In this document: in pieces, positions 33,471 to 41,876 of the stretch | How the letters are laid out: the number at the start of each line of letters is the position of its first letter | Numbering within the stretch: position 1 is the stretch's first letter | Assembly (NCBI GenBank): GCA_023392515.1 | Contig: JAEVYX010000062.1 | Span: 1 to 50,006, forward strand | Origin: Bacillota bacterium | GTDB lineage: Bacteria > Bacillota > Clostridia > Christensenellales > Aristaeellaceae | Length of the DNA stretch: 50,006 nucleotides | Direction: 5' to 3' | Translations under genes and position numbers: made by a program | Notes under the pieces: model-generated | Databases searched by the model: none | The model's input: the letters and a program-made list of their open reading frames with translations, nothing else | Told to the model about the DNA's origin: nothing

Positions 33471-34679
33471 TTACAGCGGACTGTCCTTTTTCTTTTCCTT
33501 TGGCAGGTACATAACACTTGCCACAAGTGCCGTAAAGGGAGCTACCGTCACCAGGCCGAAGGAACCCACCAGCGTTGTGAGTATTTCTGCGGCCACGAAC
33601 TTATAATTGATCAGATCCACAACCGGGGTTCCCTGGCCCACAAAGTACATCAGCATGGATAAATAGCTGCCGGAGTAGGCCAGCATTAGCGTGGTGGTCA
33701 TTGTTCCTACTACGCTCCGGCCAACGGAAAAACCGCTTTTCATCAGCGCCATTCGGGAAATGCCGGGATGGTGCTGTATCACTTCATGGCTGGCAGAGGC
33801 TACATCCATTGCAAGATCCATCAGCGCACCGGAGCTGCCAAGAAACACCATGGCAAAAAAGAGATCCCGGATGTTTAGCTGCAGTGAGGTTTGGCTAAGA
33901 AGGGGCACCACATAGGGGATGGATCCGCCATCCAGTTTCAGTGCCTTGCCAAAGGCGACGGCCAGCACGCAGGTAAGCCCCGTGCCCAGCATGGAGCCAA
34001 ACAACGCTGCCGTTGCCTTTTTTGTAAACCCTCCCACCAGGTACATGATAAGCCCGGTAAGCAGCAGCACTACCAAAAAGGCCGAGAGAATGGGCGGCCA
34101 GCCCATAAGTAGCAGGGGAATCAGAACTTTCCAAATGATCAGGAGGCTGGCGATAAGGGAGATAAACGCACCAAAGCCCGCCGCGCCTCCCACCAACACC
34201 AACAGCAGTAAAAACAGGAGGAACAGAAACCCTTCCGTATCCATGCGGTAGTGATCGATGAGCGTGGCATAGGTCGCTTTTCCGTTTTCCTGGTGGAGAA
34301 TCACAAGGGCCGTATCCCCCGGTACAAAATGCTTATCCTTGTCCAGCGCGGCGTTCAAATGGTTTACGGCATTCAACACCGTTCCCCGCATTTTCCCTGA
34401 CAGTACCTCCGCCTGGGTTTCCTGAGCGCCGGAATATACAATGCCAAGGGGCTGCAGCTGGCTATTGTCCACCGAAAGAATGCGCACCTTTTCGCGGGTG
34501 GAATTGGCCGGAACACGCTCGGGAAAGGGGGAGGGGGCAAAATACAGTGCTGCGCAAAGAAGCCCCATCACGATGCAAAAAATCCAGTTTTGGCGCTTCT
34601 TCCATTGTCCCTTCTTTGATTCGATGGTATCCCGGCAGGAGTCTTTCTTTCCACGAAGCATCTGTCTTAACGCTTGCAT
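33471..34679 (-). CDS. YibE/F-family multi-pass membrane protein
   Basis: A 402-residue protein. A first helix near residue 33-50 is followed by an outer region (about 55-145) and then about seven to eight helices. Family features include FGAFISLIASLLIIWKVLIP, a KKATAALFGSMLGTG loop, the conserved SSGALMDLAMDVASASHEV and FSVGRSVVGTMTTTLMLAYSGS. The role of this family is not established; transport has been suggested. The start has AGGAGCGG. The alkaline phosphatase gene upstream ends in a terminator, so this gene needs its own promoter, which I could not identify. Confidence 0.88.
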   Translation of the reverse strand: MQALRQMLRGKKDSCRDTIESKKGQWKKRQNWIFCIVMGLLCAALYFAPSPFPERVPANSTREKVRILSVDNSQLQPLGIVYSGAQETQAEVLSGKMRGTVLNAVNHLNAALDKDKHFVPGDTALVILHQENGKATYATLIDHYRMDTEGFLFLLFLLLLVLVGGAAGFGAFISLIASLLIIWKVLIPLLLMGWPPILSAFLVVLLLTGLIMYLVGGFTKKATAALFGSMLGTGLTCVLAVAFGKALKLDGGSIPYVVPLLSQTSLQLNIRDLFFAMVFLGSSGALMDLAMDVASASHEVIQHHPGISRMALMKSGFSVGRSVVGTMTTTLMLAYSGSYLSMLMYFVGQGTPVVDLINYKFVAAEILTTLVGSFGLVTVAPFTALVASVMYLPKEKKKDSPL

Positions 34680-34698
34680 ACTTTACCGCTCCTATGTT

Positions 34699-34741
34699 GA
34701 AAAAGAAGCCGCCCCCGGGAATGATCTCCGGCAGGGGCGGC
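34699..34741 (-). terminator. Intrinsic terminator after the alkaline phosphatase gene
   Basis: On the minus strand, GCCGCCCC (34741-34734) pairs with GGGGCGGC (34715-34708), with further pairing inside the loop, and is followed by TTCTTTTTC. Confidence 0.75.
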
Positions 34742-34765
34742 CCCTCTGTTTTTAGGGGTCGGGAA

Positions 34766-36235
34766 TTACTTCTTCAAACCCATAGCTTCCATTGTCTTGA
34801 AGAAGATTTGTGTATTGTCGTACGCGCCGCCAAACAGATCCGCATGAACACCCTGGGCATATACGGGAATCTGCAGGCCGGTATGGGAGTAAGAGGTGTA
34901 AGAGATGCCGGCTTTATTGTTGAAGATGTGGGTGATGGCCATGGAAAGGGGTTCATATCCGCCGTAGGCCAGCGCTTCTGCGTCACCCAATTGACGGTCG
35001 GCTTTTTCTACCATGCTCAGATCAAAGGCGGCCTTCAGGGAAGCAAGTTCAGCTTCGGTGAGGGTGAGGGGCTGCTCGGGGGTGGTGGTCAGGCCATAGG
35101 ACGCTTCGATGGTCTTGAGGGCATCCTCAAAAGATACTTTATTGGCCCGCATATCGGCAATCACTTTATCGAACATATTGTAGGAAGTTTTCGCACTTTG
35201 CAGGTAGCTGAAATGGGTGTCGTAGGCGGTGGCAGCAAAGCCAATGGTCATACCGCCGGTTTCATGATCGCCGGTAACGATGATCAGCGTTTCTTCGGGA
35301 TGCTCCGCAGCAAAGTCGATGGCAGCCTGCACTGCGTCGGAGAAGGCCAGCGTGTCATAAATTGAGGTGATGGCGTCGTTGGCGTGGCAGGTCCAGTCGA
35401 TTTTGCCGCCCTCGGTCATCAGAAAAAAGCCGTTCTCGTTGTTAAGGGTGCGGATGCCTGCTTTGACAATCTCGGCCAGGGAAAGGGAATCTTCTCCCTT
35501 GACGATCTTTTGCAGCCGGTCGATTTCATAGGGCATGGATTGGGAGCCGTCCACATCCTCCACCATAGCCAGCACGCGGCCGCTGCTGCCGTTCAAGGCG
35601 CGGATGTCTTCTGCTTTGCGTACAACGTTCCAGCCGTTGTCTTTGGCGATGTCCATCAGGTCTGTCTTGTCCCCATCCTTGCCCTTGGGCTGGAGGAAGG
35701 AGCCGCCGCCAAGAAAGTCCAGCGTAGTGCCGGATAGGCCCTGCACGGCGATGTCATAGTACAGGCTGCGGCTTTCCGCTTTGGCATAGTAGGCAGCGGG
35801 GGTTGCGTGATCCAGGGATACAGAGGTGATCACACCCACCTTTTTGCCCGCTTCTTTGGCATACTCAGTGATGAGCTTGAAGGTTTCCGTCTTCTCCACA
35901 TTGTAGTTGATAACTCCGGACAGTGTCTTGTTGCCGCTGGCCAAGGAGGTCGCAGTGGAGGCAGAGTCCGGGCAGAAGGATGTGGCGTCGTAGGTGGTGG
36001 TCAGGCCCACATTGGGAAAGCCCGTGAAAGACAGTTGAGCAGGGGTGGGAATCGCGGCATCCGGATTTTGAAGCGTACCCAGGTAGTACTGAGCGGCACC
36101 AATTTGAGGGCTGCCCTGGCCGTCGCCGATGAACATGAACACATACTTGGGCACGGCGGCGCCGGTCTCGGCAGAAGCAGCACCCAGGGTAAGGAGCATG
36201 ACAATGGCGAGAATAAGCGACAGAATCTTCTTCAT
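34766..36235 (-). CDS. Secreted alkaline phosphatase
   Basis: A 489-residue exported phosphomonoesterase. The signal peptide is residues 1-22 (ending ASA). Metal and catalytic motifs are intact: FIGDGQG near 36 (first Asp), PDSAS with nucleophile Ser 91, LDHATP near 142, TEGGKIDW at 274-281, GDHETGG at 322-328, and a late His in YSHTGLQIPV. The Asp-His pattern indicates Zn/Mg phosphatase of the PhoA type, though the surrounding residues differ from E. coli. The ATG at 36235 has GGAGGA seven bases away; the longer frame lies in the leader. It scavenges phosphate from organic esters outside the cell. Confidence 0.93.
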   Translation of the reverse strand: MKKILSLILAIVMLLTLGAASAETGAAVPKYVFMFIGDGQGSPQIGAAQYYLGTLQNPDAAIPTPAQLSFTGFPNVGLTTTYDATSFCPDSASTATSLASGNKTLSGVINYNVEKTETFKLITEYAKEAGKKVGVITSVSLDHATPAAYYAKAESRSLYYDIAVQGLSGTTLDFLGGGSFLQPKGKDGDKTDLMDIAKDNGWNVVRKAEDIRALNGSSGRVLAMVEDVDGSQSMPYEIDRLQKIVKGEDSLSLAEIVKAGIRTLNNENGFFLMTEGGKIDWTCHANDAITSIYDTLAFSDAVQAAIDFAAEHPEETLIIVTGDHETGGMTIGFAATAYDTHFSYLQSAKTSYNMFDKVIADMRANKVSFEDALKTIEASYGLTTTPEQPLTLTEAELASLKAAFDLSMVEKADRQLGDAEALAYGGYEPLSMAITHIFNNKAGISYTSYSHTGLQIPVYAQGVHADLFGGAYDNTQIFFKTMEAMGLKK

Positions 36236-36402
36236 GCAATCTTCCTCCTGAAATCGTATTCGCATCAAGCATACCGTATCTGTGTGAGATGGCTTCCATA
36301 AGTAAGGAAGAGAATGGAAAGCGGCATGCGTGTTTTTGATAAGAGGCGCGAGGGACCTGCGATTCAGGTGTGTTGGTTTCTTAAAGTGAAGGTGCATGAT
36401 TG

Positions 36403-36431
36403 ATTATAGAATGTTTAAAGCGGAATGTGAA
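36403..36431 (-). promoter_or_regulatory. Promoter of the alkaline phosphatase gene
   Basis: On the minus strand, TTCACA (36431-36426), 17 bases, TATAAT (36408-36403). The -35 TTCACA also resembles a Pho-box half-site, but I see no clear repeat array. The leader is about 160 bases. Confidence 0.7.
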
Positions 36432-36564
36432 GGGAAACAGCACATTTGTATATAAGAATAAGTTGCAATGCCTGAAAGGAAAGCCGGCCGGAACCGTTTT
36501 TGGCTGTGCGGTGCAAAGGCTTCACCGTTCTCATGATCGTGCCCCAAAATGCCCGTATGGCGGC

Positions 36565-36593
36565 TTGTAATTTGGCAAAACTGGGGATATAAT
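36565..36593 (+). promoter_or_regulatory. Promoter of glnS
   Basis: TTGTAA (36565-36570), 17 bases, TATAAT (36588-36593), about 62 bases before the start codon. Confidence 0.75.
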
Positions 36594-36661
36594 GTTACAA
36601 TCCCTAAAGGGAATAAAAATACGGCGATTCGCCGAAGATGGGCGCAAGGAGGGTATTTGGC

Positions 36662-38347
36662 ATGGAAAACGAAGCGGCAAAATCAAACTTTATCTGGGAC
36701 GCCATCAACCAAGATTTGGAAAGTGGCCGTTACCAGCGCGTGCGGACCCGCTTCCCTCCCGAACCCAACGGCTATCTGCATATCGGCCACTGCAAGGCGC
36801 TGGTGGCGGACTTTGGCGCGGCGGACAAGTTTGGCGGGCTATGCAACCTGCGTTTTGACGATACCAATCCCGCAAAAGAAGAAACGGAATATGTGGATGG
36901 CATTATGGAAGACATCCGCTGGCTGGGCTTCGAATGGAAGGGCGGTCTCTATTTCGCCAGCGATTACTATGAAACCTGCTACCAGATCGCGGAAGACTGG
37001 ATCAAGCGTGATCTGGCTTATGTGGACGAATTGAACCAGGAACAGATGCGGGAATACCGGGGCACCTTGACCGCCCCTGGCAAAAACAGCCCCTGGCGCG
37101 ACCGTCCCGCAGAAGAAAGCCTGGATCTGTTCCGCCGCATGCGGGCCGGGGAGTTCCCGGAAGGCCGCTATGTACTGCGGGCCAAGATTGACATGGCCTC
37201 CCCCAACATCAACATGCGGGACCCGGCAATGTACCGCATTCTTTACAAGGAACATCACCGCACCGGCAAAACCTGGTGCATTTATCCCATGTACGATTTT
37301 GCTCACCCCATCGGCGATGCATTGGAAGGGGTCACCCATTCCCTTTGCTCTCTGGAGTATGAGGATCACCGGCCCCTGTACGACTGGGTGGTGGAAAAGT
37401 CTGCGCATCTCTTGCCCGGCAAACCCCGGCAGATGGAGTTCGCGCGCCTGAACCTCACCCGCACCATCATGTCCAAGCGATATCTGCGCCGGCTGGTGGA
37501 GGAAGGCTATCTTTCCGGCTGGGACGACCCTCGCATGCCCACTTTGTGTGCCATGCGCCGCAGAGGCTATACGCCCGCTGCCGTTCGGGATTTCGTTGAC
37601 CGCATCGGCGTGAGCAAGGCTGACAGCGTGGTGGATTTCGCGCTTCTGGAGCATTGTGTCCGGGAAGATCTGGGCGGCAAGGCACCCCGTGTCATGGCTG
37701 TGATTGATCCCCTGAAAGTGGTATTGACCAACTGGCCCGAAGGGAAGACCGAAACCCTGACCATGGAAAACCATCCCGAGCATCCCGAGCTTGGCAGCCG
37801 CCAGGTCACCTTTGGCCGGGAGCTGTATGTGGAACGGGATGATTTCATGGAAGAGCCTGCAAAGAAGTTTTTCCGCCTGTTCCCCGGCGGTGAAGTACGC
37901 TTGAAAGGCGCATATATCATCCGCTGCGATGCCTGTGTGAAAGATGATGCCGGGAATGTCACCGAGCTTCATTGTACCGTGGATATGGACAGTCACAGCG
38001 GCAGCGAAGGCGCAGCCCGCAAGGTGAAAGGCACTCTCCATTGGGTTTCTCTTGCGGATGCGACTCCCTTCACCGCAAGGCTCTATGAGCCGCTTCTGAA
38101 CGAATCAGACAATGCCGAGGAAGAAGATGCCGCAGACAAAAAGGATTTCATTAGCCGCTTGAACCCAGACAGCCTTGTTACCAAAGAAGGCTTTGGCGAA
38201 CCGGCCCTGAAATCTGCCGCCGTATTGGATACCTTCCAGTTCCTGCGCACCGGCTATTTCTGCAAAGACCAGGATTCTACCCCCGAACACCCCGTCTTTA
38301 ACCGCGTCGTTGGCTTAAAGGACAGCTGGGCAAAGGTGAACAAGTAG
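36662..38347 (+). CDS. glnS: Glutaminyl-tRNA synthetase
   Basis: A 561-residue class I synthetase. Features are the opening RTRFPPEPNGYLHIGHCKAL (HIGH), NLRFDDTNPAKEETEYVDGI, the GlnRS-typical DFAHPIGDALEGVTHS and LEYEDHRPLYDW, and the KMSKS variant IMSKRYL. The C-terminal half is the two-barrel anticodon-binding domain. The ATG at 36662 has AAGGAGGG eight bases upstream. Direct GlnRS charging is known in only part of the Firmicutes; others rely on GatCAB amidation. It is followed in the same direction by gltX. Confidence 0.96.
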   Translation: MENEAAKSNFIWDAINQDLESGRYQRVRTRFPPEPNGYLHIGHCKALVADFGAADKFGGLCNLRFDDTNPAKEETEYVDGIMEDIRWLGFEWKGGLYFASDYYETCYQIAEDWIKRDLAYVDELNQEQMREYRGTLTAPGKNSPWRDRPAEESLDLFRRMRAGEFPEGRYVLRAKIDMASPNINMRDPAMYRILYKEHHRTGKTWCIYPMYDFAHPIGDALEGVTHSLCSLEYEDHRPLYDWVVEKSAHLLPGKPRQMEFARLNLTRTIMSKRYLRRLVEEGYLSGWDDPRMPTLCAMRRRGYTPAAVRDFVDRIGVSKADSVVDFALLEHCVREDLGGKAPRVMAVIDPLKVVLTNWPEGKTETLTMENHPEHPELGSRQVTFGRELYVERDDFMEEPAKKFFRLFPGGEVRLKGAYIIRCDACVKDDAGNVTELHCTVDMDSHSGSEGAARKVKGTLHWVSLADATPFTARLYEPLLNESDNAEEEDAADKKDFISRLNPDSLVTKEGFGEPALKSAAVLDTFQFLRTGYFCKDQDSTPEHPVFNRVVGLKDSWAKVNK

Positions 38348-38429
38348 CCAGGGGCGCTGCCCCTGGACCCCGCTAAAGGGATAAATCCCTTTAGAATTCC
38401 TATTTTAGCCTGCGGCAAGCCGCAGGCTA
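38348..38429. repeat. Palindromic repeat element, copy A (after glnS)
   Basis: Three consecutive perfect hairpins: CCAGGGGC-gct-GCCCCTGG (38348-38366), CTAAAGGGAT-aa-ATCCCTTTAG (38373-38394) and TAGCCTGCGGC-aa-GCCGCAGGCTA (38406-38429). The first begins one base after the glnS stop codon, so it can also serve as its terminator. Confidence 0.85.
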
Positions 38430-38621
38430 GAGGAATAAGAGAGATTGTTGATGCCATCTTTTGAGATACAATCTTGCCTATTTCTTTAGTGTATTCTTCT
38501 TCAATCATGCCTGGTTATAAACACTTGTGATTTCTTTAAAAGATATATGCCCCGAAGGCCCAGGGCGATCGGAAAGACCTGGACGCACCTGCAGGCGCGA
38601 AATTTCTTTTGTTTCGTCCAT
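38430..38621 (-). other. AT-rich island with two overlapping mini-frames
   Basis: Between the two repeat elements the base composition drops. On the minus strand, a 38-codon frame (38621-38505, MDETKEISRLQV..., ending VYNQA) stops in an ATGA overlap with a second start at 38508 (MIEEEYTKEIGKIVSQKM), whose frame then runs into repeat copy A. There is no good ribosome site for the first. The overlap and codon texture suggest remnants of a transferred two-gene unit rather than chance, but I recognise neither product. Confidence 0.4.
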
Positions 38622-38666
38622 TTTGCTATTTAGAACAGGACATAGTTTTACCCATAAATAAGGATT

Positions 38667-38717
38667 TTCAAGGGATGAAATCCCTTGAACAGGGGTCCAG
38701 GGGGCAGCGCCCTCTGG
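38667..38717. repeat. Palindromic repeat element, copy B (before gltX, inverted relative to copy A)
   Basis: TTCAAGGGAT-gaa-ATCCCTTGAA (38667-38689) and CCAGGGGGC-agc-GCCCTCTGG (38697-38717). Read on the minus strand, the order and shared words (GGCGCTGCCCC, TGGACCCC, AAGGGAT, ATCCCTT) match copy A, so the two copies face each other. Confidence 0.8.
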
Positions 38718-38744
38718 CATCCTCTCGCAAAAGGAGGTAGTCTC

Positions 38745-40190
38745 ATGGTTCGCACGCGGTTTGCGCCCAGCCCCACGGGATACTTGCACCTGGGCGGGCT
38801 TCGCACGGCACTGTATACCTATTTGTTTGCCAAGAAAAATGGCGGTACGTTCATCCTTCGCATTGAGGACACCGACCAGGAGCGGGAAGTACCCGGCGCT
38901 GTGGATTTGATCTACAAGTCTATGCGCGCAGCCGGGCTCCTTTATGATGAGGGGCCGGATGTGGGTGGGGATTTTGGCCCGTACATCCAGACGCAGCGCA
39001 AGCATTTGTATCTGCCCTATGCTATGGAGCTGATCGAAAAAGGGGCGGCTTACCCTTGCTTTTGTACCAAGGAAGAAATTGAGGAGCGCCGCGCGGCAGC
39101 CCAGGCAAAGGGCGAAACCTTTAAGTACGACAAGCATTGCCTCCACTTGAGCAAGGAGGAGGTTAAAGCGAGGATGGCGGCTGGAGAGCCTTACGTCATC
39201 CGCCAAAACATCCCCGAAACGGGCATTGCCTCCTTTGAGGATGCGCTGTTCGGGCATGTGGAAACCGCCTGCGAGATTTTGGATGACAACGTGCTCATCA
39301 AGGCAGACGGGCTGCCTACCTATAACTTCGCCAACGTAATTGATGACCATCTCATGGGCATCACCCATGTCATGCGGGGCACGGAGTATTTGTCCTCCAC
39401 GCCCAAGTACAACCTGCTCTACGAGGCCTTTGGCTGGGAGAAGCCCACCTATGTGCATCTGCCTGTGGTTATGAAGGATGCCACCCGCAAGCTGTCCAAG
39501 CGTTATGGCGACCCTTCTTTTGAGGATTTGCTGGCCATGGGTTATGTGAAGGAGGCCGTCATCAACTTTATCGCGCTCCTGGGCTGGAGCCCCGGGGACG
39601 ATCGGGAGTTTTTCACCCTGCCTGAATTGGTAGAGGTTTTTGACCTGAAGGGGCTGAATAAGGCTCCGGCCATCTTCAATATGGAAAAGCTGACCTGGTT
39701 CAATAGTGAATATATCCGCAAGATGGATTTTGAGGATTATCTTGAGCGGGCAACCCCCTGGTTTGACCAGGTCTTGTCCGGAAAGTCCATGGATTACCGT
39801 CGCCTGGCGGAGCTTATGCAGAGCCGTACCGAGGTTTTCAACCGCATTCCGGACATGGTGCGCTTTCTGGCGGAGCTTCCCGATTATGATCTGGAGCTAT
39901 ACACCCACAAGAAGATGAAAACCGATCCTGCCGTGGCGCTTGCATCCTTGCAGATGATCCGGCCTGTTTTGGAAAGTGCCGCGCCTTGGACCGAGACAGC
40001 CCTTCACGAGGCCGTTATGGCTGCTATTGCAGAGAACGGCATGAAAAACGGGGCTGTCCTCTGGCCGCTGCGCATTGCTATCAGCGGACAAATGAACACC
40101 CCCGGCGGCGCTATTGAAATTGCTTACCTCCTGGGCCGGGAAGAAACCCTGCGCAGGGTGGACGATGGGATTGGGAGATTGTCTAAATAG
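38745..40190 (+). CDS. gltX: Glutamyl-tRNA synthetase
   Basis: A 481-residue class I synthetase. The HIGH variant is HLGG in RFAPSPTGYLHLGGLRTAL, the KMSKS variant is KLSKR, and IEDTDQERE, YNFANVIDDHLMGITHVMRG and a cysteine pair YPCFCTKEE match GltX. The ATG at 38745 has AAAGGAGG at good spacing; an earlier frame runs back into the repeat. The C-terminal helical anticodon domain is somewhat short but complete. Whether it is discriminating (Glu only) cannot be read by eye, but with GlnRS present there is no need for misacylation of tRNA-Gln. Confidence 0.96.
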   Translation: MVRTRFAPSPTGYLHLGGLRTALYTYLFAKKNGGTFILRIEDTDQEREVPGAVDLIYKSMRAAGLLYDEGPDVGGDFGPYIQTQRKHLYLPYAMELIEKGAAYPCFCTKEEIEERRAAAQAKGETFKYDKHCLHLSKEEVKARMAAGEPYVIRQNIPETGIASFEDALFGHVETACEILDDNVLIKADGLPTYNFANVIDDHLMGITHVMRGTEYLSSTPKYNLLYEAFGWEKPTYVHLPVVMKDATRKLSKRYGDPSFEDLLAMGYVKEAVINFIALLGWSPGDDREFFTLPELVEVFDLKGLNKAPAIFNMEKLTWFNSEYIRKMDFEDYLERATPWFDQVLSGKSMDYRRLAELMQSRTEVFNRIPDMVRFLAELPDYDLELYTHKKMKTDPAVALASLQMIRPVLESAAPWTETALHEAVMAAIAENGMKNGAVLWPLRIAISGQMNTPGGAIEIAYLLGREETLRRVDDGIGRLSK

Positions 40191-40216
40191 ACAGGGAAAT
40201 AAGGGAAGGATTTTAT

Positions 40217-40244
40217 AGGGACAGCCGACAGGTATGTCCCTTTT
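40217..40244 (+). terminator. Terminator of gltX
   Basis: AGGGACA (40217-40223) pairs with TGTCCCT (40235-40241), followed by TTTT. Confidence 0.7.
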
Positions 40245-40246
40245 CC

Positions 40247-40567
40247 TTACTCGGAAATCTCCATCCGCCATTTTCCCTGCAACTCGGCAGGCATCAGCAC
40301 CCTGATCCGCTGTGCCGTTTTCTTTACATAGGGGCGGCCACCGTGCATTACTTCTATCTCCCAAAAATCTCCGATGGGCGTAATCGTCATATCAACATCT
40401 CCCCGGCAGCCCGGAAACATGATTTGAAGATGTTCCTCCATCTCACGAAGGGCTTTGGCCTTATGTGTCCCTTCCTTTTGCGTCACCTTCTCCTCGTTCT
40501 GCGCAAACCATTGCCAAAAAGCCACAATCTGCCCATCGGTGCACTCCTGGCGCTTCCAAAGAATCAC
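40247..40567 (-). CDS. Small protein of unknown function
   Basis: A 106-residue soluble protein with a GTG start and GGAGAGA at good spacing. It opens ILWKRQE and has an aromatic FWQWFAQNEEKV and a beta-rich second half with ITPIGDFWEIEVMHGG. It faintly recalls the N-terminal part of DUF695 proteins; I would not rely on that. No signal peptide or membrane helix. It is a single gene, convergent with gltX, with no obvious partner. Confidence 0.65.
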   Translation of the reverse strand: MILWKRQECTDGQIVAFWQWFAQNEEKVTQKEGTHKAKALREMEEHLQIMFPGCRGDVDMTITPIGDFWEIEVMHGGRPYVKKTAQRIRVLMPAELQGKWRMEISE

Positions 40568-40627
40568 GTCGATCTCTCCTTTATAAAATCAAGCAAGCAT
40601 ATTATGAAAGGTACAATAGATGAAGTT

Positions 40628-40651
40628 AGGCGTCCCTGCTGAGGAACGCCT
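40628..40651 (-). repeat. Hairpin upstream of the small orphan gene
   Basis: AGGCGT-c-CCT with AGG-a-ACGCCT around a GCTG loop, a 9-pair stem with one mismatch. It lies between the orphan gene and the next cluster. Confidence 0.5.
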
Positions 40652-40759
40652 CCTTGCGTATTGTCCTATCTTCATCTATGGGTATTATATCACAAAATAT
40701 GCCTAGATGCGGATTGTTTCTTTGAGGAGAAAGCAAATTCCCTGTGTGCAAACGAGAAA

Positions 40760-40791
40760 AGAGCCATGCTTCATCAAAAAGGCATGGCTCT
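40760..40791 (-). terminator. Terminator of the WYL-regulator cluster
   Basis: A perfect 10-bp stem (AGAGCCATGC at 40760-40769 with GCATGGCTCT at 40782-40791), followed on the minus strand by TTTTCTCG, 26 bases after the last gene of the cluster. Confidence 0.75.
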
Positions 40792-40816
40792 GGCGAAGAA
40801 GAGCTTGTTTCATTCT

Positions 40817-41239
40817 CTATTTCCCTGCCCTGATTTGGATGAGCGTTTGCACATCCTTTAAAACAGCCTCTTCTTTTACCGGAATCATCAGCCATTTGCT
40901 GCCCATGGGGGAGGGGGGTTCCTGATATAGCTTTTGCACCGGTTTTGAAAAGGAGGGAAGGCGCGGCTCCACTTCAAAGCGCTCCTTTTCGCCGATTACC
41001 ACCAAGGCGATAAAATATCCTGCCATGGGATACAGGGTGCAAAGGGCACGTCCTCCCTTTTTGTACTTCACATTCCAGCCCCTTTGCATGGAACAGCTGC
41101 TATATTCCACCCGGGGCGCGACACCATAGGTATTTTCAATCCATCCGCAGAGTTCTCCCCATAGGGGGCTTGAAACAAATGCCGTCGTTTCCAAAGAGTC
41201 CGGCTGCTTATCTTGTCCGAAGGCCTGCTGCCACTCCAT
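40817..41239 (-). CDS. DUF3788 family protein
   Basis: A 140-residue soluble protein. The pattern LWGELCGWIENTYG, then GWNVKYKKGGRALCTLYPMAGYFIALVVIGEKE, is characteristic of DUF3788, whose function is unknown. The ATG has GGAGG eight bases before it. It is the last gene of the minus-strand cluster that starts with the WYL regulator, 25 bases after the helical-repeat gene. Confidence 0.8.
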   Translation of the reverse strand: MEWQQAFGQDKQPDSLETTAFVSSPLWGELCGWIENTYGVAPRVEYSSCSMQRGWNVKYKKGGRALCTLYPMAGYFIALVVIGEKERFEVEPRLPSFSKPVQKLYQEPPSPMGSKWLMIPVKEEAVLKDVQTLIQIRAGK

Positions 41240-41264
41240 ACTGCATTCCTCCCATGCGTTCTTT

Positions 41265-41876
41265 TTACAACGCGGACATGCGTTGCTTCAGACTCTTTTT
41301 TCCCTTGACATCGAGTATGGCACCCTCTGAAGCTTCACTTAGATAGGCGGCAATTGCCCCCTGGGGCTGAAGCGCCTGTATCTTCAGCAGCACCTCTACG
41401 ATGTCCGTTAGAATCAGCTTACGCTGTGTCTCAGGCTGATCTCCAACGGGTATTTCCAGCAGCGCCGCGGCAATAGGGGCGCTCAAGTGGGGCTTATGCT
41501 CCACCCATTTTAACAGGCTTTGAATGGTCTGGCGGCAGGTAATGAATTTTTCATCCCGGCACCTGGCCAGAATGTCCTGAAGGAGGGAATCAAAAAGCCT
41601 TTCCTTATCCCAGAGCAGGTTTTCCGCAAGGAGCATGATGCCCAGGCTGCGCTGGTAGGAGTTATCACTGTGCAATTTTGAAAAAAAACATTCCCAATAA
41701 GGATATACATCGCTGTGTGTCTGGCTTCGTGCCTGAAGGCACAAAAAGGCGGCATAGCGCAGGTCGTTGTTCTTTTCAGAAAGAAGCGCCACAAGCGCGG
41801 AGATGTTTTCTTCCGTCAGCCCATTCACAAAGTCGGGGTTCTGCCGGTTTTCCAAAAGTACGATCATATCGCTCAT
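41265..41876 (-). CDS. Helical-repeat (HEAT/armadillo-like) protein
   Basis: A 203-residue all-helical soluble protein whose paired amphipathic helices (ISALVALLSEKNNDLRYAAF, LGIMLLAENLLWDKERL, RQTIQSLLKWVEHKP) resemble HEAT-type repeats used for protein binding. No catalytic motif. GGGAGG precedes the ATG by seven bases, and the start overlaps the upstream stop (ATGA), so it is coupled to the GyrI-like gene. Confidence 0.7.
   Translation of the reverse strand: MSDMIVLLENRQNPDFVNGLTEENISALVALLSEKNNDLRYAAFLCLQARSQTHSDVYPYWECFFSKLHSDNSYQRSLGIMLLAENLLWDKERLFDSLLQDILARCRDEKFITCRQTIQSLLKWVEHKPHLSAPIAAALLEIPVGDQPETQRKLILTDIVEVLLKIQALQPQGAIAAYLSEASEGAILDVKGKKSLKQRMSAL

Noticed and set aside
36839..38041. 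400-codon open frame antisense to glnS
   Set aside because: It lies fully within a clear GlnRS gene, lacks family motifs and a ribosome site, and is expected from the codon bias of a GC-richer gene.
38505..39458. Long minus-strand frame running from inside gltX into the AT-rich island
   Set aside because: Only its last 38 codons lie outside gltX. Those are kept as a possible mini-frame; the rest is antisense to gltX.
40661..40861. 66-codon plus-strand frame before the DUF3788 gene
   Set aside because: It crosses the terminator hairpin at 40760-40791 and overlaps the end of DUF3788 on the other strand.
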